Shown: piece after piece, positions 1 through 7,176 of the stretch | Layout: each line of letters begins with the position of its first letter | How positions within the stretch are numbered: position 1 is the stretch's first letter | Assembly (NCBI RefSeq): GCF_040932435.1 | Contig: NZ_JBFQGA010000007.1 | Coordinates: forward strand, 62,001 to 126,000 | DNA length: 64,000 bases | Source of the DNA: Kluyvera sp040932435 | GTDB lineage: Bacteria; Pseudomonadota; Gammaproteobacteria; Enterobacterales; Enterobacteriaceae | Reading direction: 5' to 3' | Made by a program: the position numbers and the translations under genes | The notes under the pieces: model-generated | What the model was told of the DNA's origin: nothing | What the model saw: only the letters and a program-made list of their open reading frames with translations | Databases searched by the model: none

Positions 1-186
1 ATCAATTTTTCGCGAATCAACTATGGCGGCAAGGATATTCCGGGTGGCTGGTTTGTCGCACCTAATAGAGATCTCACTATTCCTCTACCAACGGGATTTG
101 GCTCGTCAGGAAAACAACAGGTAACATGGAGTGTTATCAATGATTATGGCATGTCCGATAACCAATACAACGCTTCCGTTCGTTAA
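1..186 (+). CDS. Periplasmic fimbrial chaperone, C-terminal fragment
   Basis: This reading frame is open from the first base and ends at TAA 184-186, giving the last 61 residues of a protein cut by the window edge. It reads INFSRINYGGKDIPGGW at the start and ends VINDYGMSDNQYNASVR. The ending VINDYG plus a short tail is typical of domain 2 of PapD-like chaperones; the second chaperone in this window (15671-16411) ends in a similar TINDYGGISHGEARIN. Such chaperones fold pilin subunits in the periplasm by donor-strand complementation and deliver them to the usher. The usher gene starts inside its last codons, so the two are translationally coupled. The N-terminal strand and the major pilin gene lie outside the window. 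Confidence 0.85.
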   Translation: MNFSRINYGGKDIPGGWFVAPNRDLTIPLPTGFGSSGKQQVTWSVINDYGMSDNQYNASVR

Positions 187-2707
187 ACGCAGAACGGTTA
201 TTTTACTTTTCTGCTTACCTGTTGCCGTGTTTCGGGTCAATGCTGAGGAGTATTTTAACCCTCATCTACTTGAAACAACCGAAACCAACGCGACAGCGGT
301 TGATCTGTCATGGATATCCAGCGACTCAGTGACCCCTGGTGATTACACGCTGGATATCTACGTTAACGGACACTATATCGACACCGGAAAGTTGACCTTT
401 AAGAAAGTGCGTGACAATCAGGACAGTACGGTCCAACCCTGTTTTGATCGTCAGCACTTAGTTGACTGGGGTGTCAAAGTCGAGGATTACTCGACGCTGT
501 TTGTCGCCGAATCCGACTGTGCCCTACTGTCTGCCATTCCGGGGTCTGAGGTAAACGTCGCGCTCGAACACCAGCGCATCGACCTCACGTTCCCACAAGT
601 GGCATTGCTAAACCGCCCTCAAGGTTATGTGCCAGAAAAGCAGTGGCAGGACGGCATCAACGCTGCACTGCTGAACTACAATATTTCAGGACAATCCAGC
701 TCCTCGCGAAACGGCGAAGGGAATAGCGATAGCCAGTTTATCAGCCTGCAACCTGGGTTAAACCTAGGCCGCTGGCGTTTACGTAACTACAGTACCTTAA
801 ACCACGACGACAGTGGAAATCAGTGGGAATCGGTCTACAGCTATATTGCCCGCGACGTGACCTTCCTGAAAAGCCAACTAATGATAGGCCAGACATACAC
901 CACGTCTGGCATATTTGATAGCGTTAGTTTCACCGGGGTACAACTCAACTCCGATGACGAGATGCAGCCAGACAGTATGCAGGGCTTTGCACCAACGATC
1001 CGCGGTGTAGCAAGGAGTACAGCGGACGTCACCGTATATCAGAACGGCAACAATATCTATAAAACCACCGTCCCACCCGGTGCTTTTGAAATTACCGATC
1101 TCTACCCGACCGGCAGCGCCGGCGATTTGACCGTAGTGGTGAAAGAGTCTGACGGCAGTCAGCAAAGCTTTGTGGTGCCCTATGCCGCCCTCGCGGTATT
1201 ACAGCGCGAGGGACGGTTTAACTATGCTTTCAACAGCGGGAAAACCAAATCCGCCAGTAACGTCAGCACCAAAGATTATCGTTTTATCCAATCTTCTGCT
1301 GCTTGGGGAGCGACCAACAATATCACCCTCTACGGCGGTTTTCAGCAGGCAGAAGACAGCTATACCAACCTATTGCTCGGCTCTGGCTTCAACCTTGGGG
1401 AAATCGGCGCGCTTTCCTTCGACATCTCGCAAGCCTGGGCTGATATTGAAGAGCGTACCAATGACGTAAGCAAAAAAAACACCAGCAGCGGCCAGTCATT
1501 ACGTCTGCGTTACAGTAAAAACGTTGTCCAGACCGGGACAAACTTCTCGGTAGCCGGATACCGCTATTCCACCAGTGGCTACTATTCATTTCAAGACTTC
1601 ATCAATAGCTCAGTGACCGACAGTTCCATCTACTACCTATCAGGTCGCCCACGTAACCGTTTTGATGTTTCAATTTCGCAGTTTTTCGAACAGTTGGGTT
1701 CCATATCGTTGTCCCTGATCAACACCTCCTATTGGGACAGCTCGAGCATGGATTCGCTAAGCGCGGGCTACAGCAATACCTGGGGCAATATTTCGTACTT
1801 TTTAAACTATTCGTATAACCGCAACGCGCCTAGCGGTGACAACGAGAAACCCACCAGCGACAGTGTGATTTCACTCACAGTCAGCATTCCGTTCGGCAGC
1901 GATATAAGTGCACAGTACAGCCTGAACGATAGCCGCAGCGGTAACGCCACGCACAGCATCGGGCTCAACGGCACGGCATTTGAGGATCGCTCATTGAGCT
2001 GGAGCGCTCAAGAAGGGTATGACACTCAAGATAAAAGTACCTCTGGTAACCTGAACATGGGGTACCAAGGCTCTCAGGGCGAAATCACCGCCGGTTATGG
2101 CTACGACAATTACAGTACTCATTACAACTATGGCCTACGCGGCGGCATGCTCCTCCACGCTGGCGGACTGACCCTTGGTCGCACATTGAGCGACCAAGCG
2201 GTACTGGTAGAAACCTCAGGCGTCAAAGGTATTGCGGTGCGAGGACAAACCAACGTCACCACCGATGCCTCAGGCTACGCCATTGTGCCGTACGCCCGTT
2301 CCTATCATCAAAACAGCGTCGCACTCGATGAAACCCAGCAGCAAAGCAATGCTGAAGTGGATAATGTGGCGAAGACCGTCGTCCCAACACGCGGTGCGAT
2401 AGTCAAAGTTAGCTACGCCGCTGTCGTGGGTTATCGCGCCATGCTCACCCTGCATTACCGGGGTAAATACGTCCCCTTCGGCGCGGTTGTCTCAAACAGG
2501 TCGATGGAAAACGACGACAGAGTTGGCGACCCGCAAACGAGCATCGTGGGTGATGATGGACAGGTCTATCTGGCGGGGCTGGCAGAAAAAGGCGCGATTG
2601 CTGTCCGCTGGGGAAAAGAGAGCTATCAGCAATGCTATGCGACCTATGACTTCTCCATTCAAGCGCTTGCCGATGACATCATCGTGGCGAAGGCGGAATG
2701 TCAGTAA
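140..2707 (+). CDS. Fimbrial outer-membrane usher (first fimbrial locus)
   Basis: This is an FimD/PapC-family usher of about 855 residues, which secretes and assembles chaperone-bound pilins across the outer membrane. ATG 140 is chosen because GGAG at 128-131 lies 8 nt upstream; GTG 131 and ATG 146 are alternatives. A hydrophobic signal segment (VILLFCLPVAVF) ends near VNAEEYFN. FNPHLLE is the typical usher N-terminal motif for chaperone binding. It is followed by a long serine- and tyrosine-rich beta-barrel, a plug region (around IRGVARSTADVTVYQNG) and C-terminal domains with paired cysteines (QQCYATYDF and AECQ). The gene overlaps the chaperone by 47 nt and is followed after 33 nt by a minor pilin. 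Divergence from the second usher of the window is considerable, so the two are separate systems. I cannot name the fimbrial type. Confidence 0.93.
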   Translation: MIMACPITNTTLPFVKRRTVILLFCLPVAVFRVNAEEYFNPHLLETTETNATAVDLSWISSDSVTPGDYTLDIYVNGHYIDTGKLTFKKVRDNQDSTVQPCFDRQHLVDWGVKVEDYSTLFVAESDCALLSAIPGSEVNVALEHQRIDLTFPQVALLNRPQGYVPEKQWQDGINAALLNYNISGQSSSSRNGEGNSDSQFISLQPGLNLGRWRLRNYSTLNHDDSGNQWESVYSYIARDVTFLKSQLMIGQTYTTSGIFDSVSFTGVQLNSDDEMQPDSMQGFAPTIRGVARSTADVTVYQNGNNIYKTTVPPGAFEITDLYPTGSAGDLTVVVKESDGSQQSFVVPYAALAVLQREGRFNYAFNSGKTKSASNVSTKDYRFIQSSAAWGATNNITLYGGFQQAEDSYTNLLLGSGFNLGEIGALSFDISQAWADIEERTNDVSKKNTSSGQSLRLRYSKNVVQTGTNFSVAGYRYSTSGYYSFQDFINSSVTDSSIYYLSGRPRNRFDVSISQFFEQLGSISLSLINTSYWDSSSMDSLSAGYSNTWGNISYFLNYSYNRNAPSGDNEKPTSDSVISLTVSIPFGSDISAQYSLNDSRSGNATHSIGLNGTAFEDRSLSWSAQEGYDTQDKSTSGNLNMGYQGSQGEITAGYGYDNYSTHYNYGLRGGMLLHAGGLTLGRTLSDQAVLVETSGVKGIAVRGQTNVTTDASGYAIVPYARSYHQNSVALDETQQQSNAEVDNVAKTVVPTRGAIVKVSYAAVVGYRAMLTLHYRGKYVPFGAVVSNRSMENDDRVGDPQTSIVGDDGQVYLAGLAEKGAIAVRWGKESYQQCYATYDFSIQALADDIIVAKAECQ

Positions 2708-2740
2708 CCCTATCAACTTGGGTTCTACGGGAAAACAACG

Positions 2741-3289
2741 ATGAAACAAAACCACATTTTACTCTGTGCGCTGCTGTTTATCTGCGCATCCGCGCAGGCG
2801 TATGACGAAAGCAGCACGGTGTTTTTTGATGTCACAGGTACCATTGACGCGGTTTCGTGCAATGTGGCTGTTCTGCCATCGGACAACATCAATCTCGGTA
2901 CAATTGGCACACAGTACCTCAAAGGAAGACCCGGCGGTAACGGCCCCTACACATTAGTTTCACTGCAATTTTCGGGATGTACCGACAACATCGCCTCCGC
3001 CACAATAACCTTCAGTGGCGATCCCTACGATGCAACGTACACGATGATTTATAAAAATAAAATCAGCGGTGAGAGCGCCGCTGGCGGCGTCGGTCTGCAA
3101 CTGTTTACGTCTACTGAAGGAGGCCAGACATTTGCCCCACTGGGGAACGGCGACGCTTACGAATTCCCGTTTATCAAGGATGCAGACAGCAATACGTTTA
3201 AAATGATAGCGCGCCTGTACACCCCGTATGGCGATGTCACCGGGGGACAATTCAGTACCACCGTCACCTTTAACGTTAGTTACAAATAA
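2741..3289 (+). CDS. Minor fimbrial subunit (first locus)
   Basis: This encodes a 182-residue pilin-domain protein. The signal peptide MKQNHILLCALLFICASAQA precedes YDESSTVFF, and the mature part shows the usual pilin layout: an early cysteine (VSCNVAVL), a second cysteine after a beta strand (FSGCTDN), and a C-terminal beta strand ending FNVSYK with the penultimate-region tyrosine used in chaperone recognition. It sits between usher and adhesin, where minor or adaptor subunits are normally encoded. The neighbour downstream starts 11 nt after its stop, so the genes are one operon. The role (adaptor or tip component) is inferred from position only. Confidence 0.85.
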   Translation: MKQNHILLCALLFICASAQAYDESSTVFFDVTGTIDAVSCNVAVLPSDNINLGTIGTQYLKGRPGGNGPYTLVSLQFSGCTDNIASATITFSGDPYDATYTMIYKNKISGESAAGGVGLQLFTSTEGGQTFAPLGNGDAYEFPFIKDADSNTFKMIARLYTPYGDVTGGQFSTTVTFNVSYK

Positions 3290-3300
3290 GGGAGAAGTTG

Positions 3301-4422
3301 ATGAAAGTATTCGAGTTATTTCTGCTAGCGTTGATGATTCCGGGCTATAGCTGGGGGTGTGGGACTAGCTCACTGTCGTCTACCAATATCACGCTCCCCG
3401 CACAAATACTGCTCAAAGCCGGAAGCTACACCTCCGGCACCGTACTGTACGACAGCGGAGAAAAGCGCAGTACAAAAGGCCACATCCAGGACTGTAAGGG
3501 AGACGTAACAGGCCACTTAACCTGGAGCAGCGATGCCACCACGAGCGGTATCATTACCACAGGCGGTAGCGATCAGATATACCAAACCGCTGTCCCCAAT
3601 ATCGGCATACAACTTTCTGTCACGCCGAATATCGTCTGGACGAATGGACTACACGACAAGTCGGTAGATGTCACGGCCTATGTTGAGAGCACTTCATTTT
3701 CTCTTGGTAGGACAAACGATGGCATCTTCGACTTTGCTGATAACGTTGATTTTACCCCTTCATATCGGCTGAAATTAATAAGCCTAGGAGGACAAGTACC
3801 CTCAAACAGTAGCTTGCGTTTTTCAGGTACGCTCGCCACCCTCAAAATTAACGATAGCCGATCCAGTTCACAGTCAAGTGCAATAAACGTCAACATGTCT
3901 GGGGACACAACCCTACAACTCACTCCCATGGGCTGCACCGCTAGCACCAGTAGCCTAAAGTTTGATATGGGCCACAAGAGCATTTCACTCTTTAAATCCT
4001 ACGGCAATGCGATATCAGGCACGGGGGCGGCACAGAAAATGACGCTTGCCTGCGAACCCGGCACCAATGTCGCAATCAGCCTGAACGCTACGCCCGCCAG
4101 CGGCTACAATCATAATAACGACGTTATCGCTCTGACCCAAGAAGAAGGCGCCGCCACCGGCGTAGGCGTTCAGTTGATTTTATCTAACGTCGGGATATTG
4201 CATCTGAATACCCCGCAGCAGATATTTTTGTCTCAACGAACATTCGCCACCTCGGATGGTGAGGGAGCGGTGCCCTATCAAATCTTCGGAGCACCAAATA
4301 GCCCCGGAGGCGCGCTTGCCAGCAACGAGTTGACATTTACCGCCCAGTATTTCCAGACGGCAGAGACCGTGACCGCAGGCAAGGCTAATGCCTCTGGGAC
4401 CCTGACGTTTACCTATAACTAA
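3301..4422 (+). CDS. Two-domain fimbrial tip adhesin (first locus)
   Basis: This 373-residue secreted protein is about twice the length of a pilin and closes the operon, as tip adhesins of chaperone-usher fimbriae do. ATG 3301 is used because GGGAGAAG lies just upstream; an in-frame TTG at 3298 is unlikely. The signal peptide is MKVFELFLLALMIPGYSWG. Residues of roughly 20-200 form a lectin-like N-terminal part with two cysteines, and the rest is a pilin domain with cysteines in MGCTAST and LACEPGT and the C-terminal strand GTLTFTYN. The receptor cannot be predicted from sequence. The gene converges on mrcB with only 21 bp between the stops. Confidence 0.82.
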   Translation: MKVFELFLLALMIPGYSWGCGTSSLSSTNITLPAQILLKAGSYTSGTVLYDSGEKRSTKGHIQDCKGDVTGHLTWSSDATTSGIITTGGSDQIYQTAVPNIGIQLSVTPNIVWTNGLHDKSVDVTAYVESTSFSLGRTNDGIFDFADNVDFTPSYRLKLISLGGQVPSNSSLRFSGTLATLKINDSRSSSQSSAINVNMSGDTTLQLTPMGCTASTSSLKFDMGHKSISLFKSYGNAISGTGAAQKMTLACEPGTNVAISLNATPASGYNHNNDVIALTQEEGAATGVGVQLILSNVGILHLNTPQQIFLSQRTFATSDGEGAVPYQIFGAPNSPGGALASNELTFTAQYFQTAETVTAGKANASGTLTFTYN

Positions 4423-4434
4423 CCGCAGCAACGG

Positions 4435-4456
4435 CGGCGGGCATTAATTCCCGCCG
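4435..4456. terminator. Hairpin between convergent fimbrial operon and mrcB
   Basis: CGGCGGG at 4435-4441 and CCCGCCG at 4450-4456 form a 7-bp GC stem around an 8-base loop. The mrcB stop codon (TTA 4444-4446 on the + strand) is in the loop. There is no U-tract on either side, so it may only be a weak or Rho-assisted bidirectional terminator. Confidence 0.4.
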
Positions 4457-6987
4457 AACATATCCTTAATCCAGCCAGCGACGCCATCACTATCCTTCTT
4501 CTCTTGTTGCTGCGCCGGCTGCTGCTGTTGCTGCTGCTGAGGCTGTGAGGAAGAAGAATCAAACGGATTCGCTGACTGCTGCTGTTCAATCTGCTGCTGG
4601 CTTTGCTGGCAGAGCGCATCCGGATCGGTCGTCCAGACCGGCAGCATACGTACGCCACCGCCGCCGCAGATAAAGTTGCCGTTATCATCAACGCCCATGT
4701 TGACGATATCTTCAGGCGCCGTCAGATCCAACGCAATCGGCGATTCGCTCGCCAGATAGCGCTGATAGATAGACATCGCCCCGCTCGCACCGTACAGCTT
4801 GGTTGGCTGGTTGTTATCGCGACCTACCCACGTAATCACCACTTCACGCCCGTCAATCCCGGCAAACCAAGTATCGACGTTATTGTTGGTGGTCCCGGTT
4901 TTCCCGGCCAAATGCAGATTCGGATATTTCGCGCCCAATTGACGACCCGTACCGCGCTGAACAACCTGCTGCATCGTCCATAGCGTCATGTACGCCGCCT
5001 GCGCCGGAACAGCACGCTCGGCCTGCGGGAAGCTTTGATACAGTACCGTGCCGTCTTCAGCAATCACCGAACGCAGCGCCGACAGCGGTGCGCGGTTACC
5101 GCCGCTGGCGATAGTCTGGAACGCCTGTGCCACTTCGATAGGCGTCAGGTTCAGCGCCCCCAGCAGCATAGCTGGAACGGCGTTAAGCTGATCTTTCGGC
5201 GCCCCCAGTTTCTGCCAAGTATCGGTCACCGCTGGCAGACCCAGCGCCATCCCGAGGTTGACGGTCGGCACGTTCATAGAACGCGTCAACGCATCCACCA
5301 ACATCACCTGACCGCTGTAACGGCGATCGTCGTTCTGCGGTGACCACACCTGGCCGTTTGGCTGACGCAGGGCAATCGGCGCATCGGCAATCCAGGTGTT
5401 CAGGCGATACTGATTAGGCTGGCTTAATGCCGTCAGATAGGTCGCCGGTTTTGCCAGAGAACCAATCGAACGACGCGCCTGCATCGCGCGGTTGTAACCG
5501 GCAAACTGTGGTTCCGCACCGCCGACCATCGCGCGCACTTCGCCACTGAAGCGGTCAACGACCACCATCGCGGTTTCCAGATCGCTCAGCTTGCGCTGTT
5601 TCTTCAGCACCGGAATGCCTTCGGTTGCCGCTTTCTCTGCCGCATCCTGCGCCACCGAGTCAAAGGTGGTGAAGATTTTCACGCCGGAAAGATCTTTCAC
5701 CTTGTCGCCAAGCTTCGCCTGTAGCTCCTGGCGTACCATCTGCATAAACGCAGGCTGCGGTGAAATCACCCCGCCACGCGGCTGTACGCCTAACGGACGG
5801 GCGCTCAGCATGTCGTAGAGCTCTTGGTCGATAACCTTCTGCTGTTGCAGCAGGCGCAGCACCAAGTTGCGACGTTCCAGAGCCAGTTTCGGGTTACGCC
5901 ACGGATTATAAACCGACGCCCCTTTCACCATTCCCACCAGCAATGCCTGCTGATCGAGACTCAGCTCTTCGACCGGGCGGCCAAAGTAATAGAGGCTCGC
6001 CAGCGGGAAGCCGCGAATTTCATTGTCGCCGCTCTGACCGAGGTACACCTCATTCATGTACAGCTCAAGAATACGGTCTTTGCTGTAACGCGCATCGACG
6101 ATAAGCGCCATGTACGCTTCATTCGCTTTACGCCAGTAAGAACGCTCGCTGGAGAGGAACAGGTTTTTCACCAACTGCTGGGTCAGCGTACTTGCCCCCT
6201 GCACCGTACGACCCGCAGTCAGGTTCGCCAGCACGGCACGACCAATCGAGAAGAAGCTGATGCCATCATGCTCGTAGAAGTGCCTATCTTCGGTGGCAAT
6301 AAGCGTATCGACCAACAAATCAGGGAAACCGTTGCGCGGAACAAACAGACGCTGTTCGCCGTTTGGCGAGGACATCATGGTGATCAGGCGCGGGTCGAGA
6401 CGGAAGAAACCGAACTGGCGGTTGCTGTCCATGTTCTCGATGGTTTCCAGATGATTGCCATCAAAGGTCAGACGCGCGCGCACCTGCCCTTCTTTGCTGT
6501 CCGGGAAATCAAACGGGCGGCGGATCATCTCAATGCTGTTGGCCTGCACGGTAAACTCACCCGGCCGCGTCATCGCCGTCACTTGACGATACTGGGTCGC
6601 CGTCAGCAACTGAACCATCTCATTTTTGCTGATGGTCATGTCTGGCTCGAGGTTAACCATACGGCCATATACCGCCGCAGGAAGCTGCCAGACTTTACCG
6701 TCGATACGGCTGCGGATTTTTTGATCCAAGTAGACGCCATAAATGGCCATCAATACCGCAAAGACGATGCCGAGTTTGAGCAGGAACCAGAACCAACGGT
6801 GTTTGCCGCGTGGTTTTCCCCCTTTACCGCCGCCTTTACGCGAACGCGGTTTTTCCTCTTCGTAGTCATCGTCATCATAATCGTCGTCATACTCATCATC
6901 TCTGAGCTGTCGACGGCTTACCTTTTGTTTCGCCGGACGTGCAGGCTTACCTTTTCGTCCAATCGGCTCGCGGTCATTCCCCGCCAT
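4444..6987 (-). CDS. mrcB: Penicillin-binding protein 1b, bifunctional transglycosylase/transpeptidase
   Basis: PBP1b polymerises lipid II and cross-links peptidoglycan at the inner membrane. The protein is 847 residues (E. coli 844) if started at MAGNDREP, which has GGAGA just upstream; an earlier in-frame TTG is rejected. A basic and acidic cytoplasmic tail (run of D/E/Y at residues 30-45) precedes a membrane helix at about 64-87, then the UB2H domain. The GT51 glycosyltransferase has the catalytic Glu at residue 233 in ATEDRHFYEH. The transpeptidase has SIGSLAKP (SxxK serine near residue 510), SMN and KTGTT. The C-terminal tail is unusually glutamine-rich, with a run of seven Q. It lies downstream of hrpB as in E. 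coli. Confidence 0.97.
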   Translation of the reverse strand: MAGNDREPIGRKGKPARPAKQKVSRRQLRDDEYDDDYDDDDYEEEKPRSRKGGGKGGKPRGKHRWFWFLLKLGIVFAVLMAIYGVYLDQKIRSRIDGKVWQLPAAVYGRMVNLEPDMTISKNEMVQLLTATQYRQVTAMTRPGEFTVQANSIEMIRRPFDFPDSKEGQVRARLTFDGNHLETIENMDSNRQFGFFRLDPRLITMMSSPNGEQRLFVPRNGFPDLLVDTLIATEDRHFYEHDGISFFSIGRAVLANLTAGRTVQGASTLTQQLVKNLFLSSERSYWRKANEAYMALIVDARYSKDRILELYMNEVYLGQSGDNEIRGFPLASLYYFGRPVEELSLDQQALLVGMVKGASVYNPWRNPKLALERRNLVLRLLQQQKVIDQELYDMLSARPLGVQPRGGVISPQPAFMQMVRQELQAKLGDKVKDLSGVKIFTTFDSVAQDAAEKAATEGIPVLKKQRKLSDLETAMVVVDRFSGEVRAMVGGAEPQFAGYNRAMQARRSIGSLAKPATYLTALSQPNQYRLNTWIADAPIALRQPNGQVWSPQNDDRRYSGQVMLVDALTRSMNVPTVNLGMALGLPAVTDTWQKLGAPKDQLNAVPAMLLGALNLTPIEVAQAFQTIASGGNRAPLSALRSVIAEDGTVLYQSFPQAERAVPAQAAYMTLWTMQQVVQRGTGRQLGAKYPNLHLAGKTGTTNNNVDTWFAGIDGREVVITWVGRDNNQPTKLYGASGAMSIYQRYLASESPIALDLTAPEDIVNMGVDDNGNFICGGGGVRMLPVWTTDPDALCQQSQQQIEQQQSANPFDSSSSQPQQQQQQQPAQQQEKKDSDGVAGWIKDMFGGN

Positions 6988-7083
6988 GCTTTCTCTCCGC
7001 AACATTCAGGCATAAAGGCCTGATTTTCAATTCTTCGGTCCTGTGACAGAAGAAGATATCTCTCAATTTTCCGCTCGATCAAT

Positions 7084-7171
7084 CCCCTCTCCCTTGAGGG
7101 AGAGGGTTAGGGTGAGGGGGAAACGTACACGCTGATGCCCTCACCCCGGCCCTCTCCCACAGGGAGAGGGG
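7084..7171. repeat. CCCTCTCCC-type nested palindromic repeat
   Basis: The hrpB-mrcB gap holds CCCTCTCCC-TTGA-GGGAGAGGG followed by TTAGGGTGAGGG, and further on CCCTCACCCC and CCCTCTCCCACAGGGAGAGGG-like arms. The outer halves are complementary to each other, so one long stem with two smaller hairpins can form. A shorter member of the same family lies at 34775-34795. It is distinct from the REP elements of the window. It may act as a transcription terminator or mRNA-stability element between hrpB and mrcB; the function is not shown by the sequence. Confidence 0.75.
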
Positions 7172-7176
7172 GAAAA

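Noticed and set aside
5824..7023. 399-codon open frame on the plus strand opposite mrcB
   Set aside because: It is antisense to the strongly conserved PBP1b gene and reads as low-complexity protein without a domain. It is a shadow of the GC-rich coding strand.
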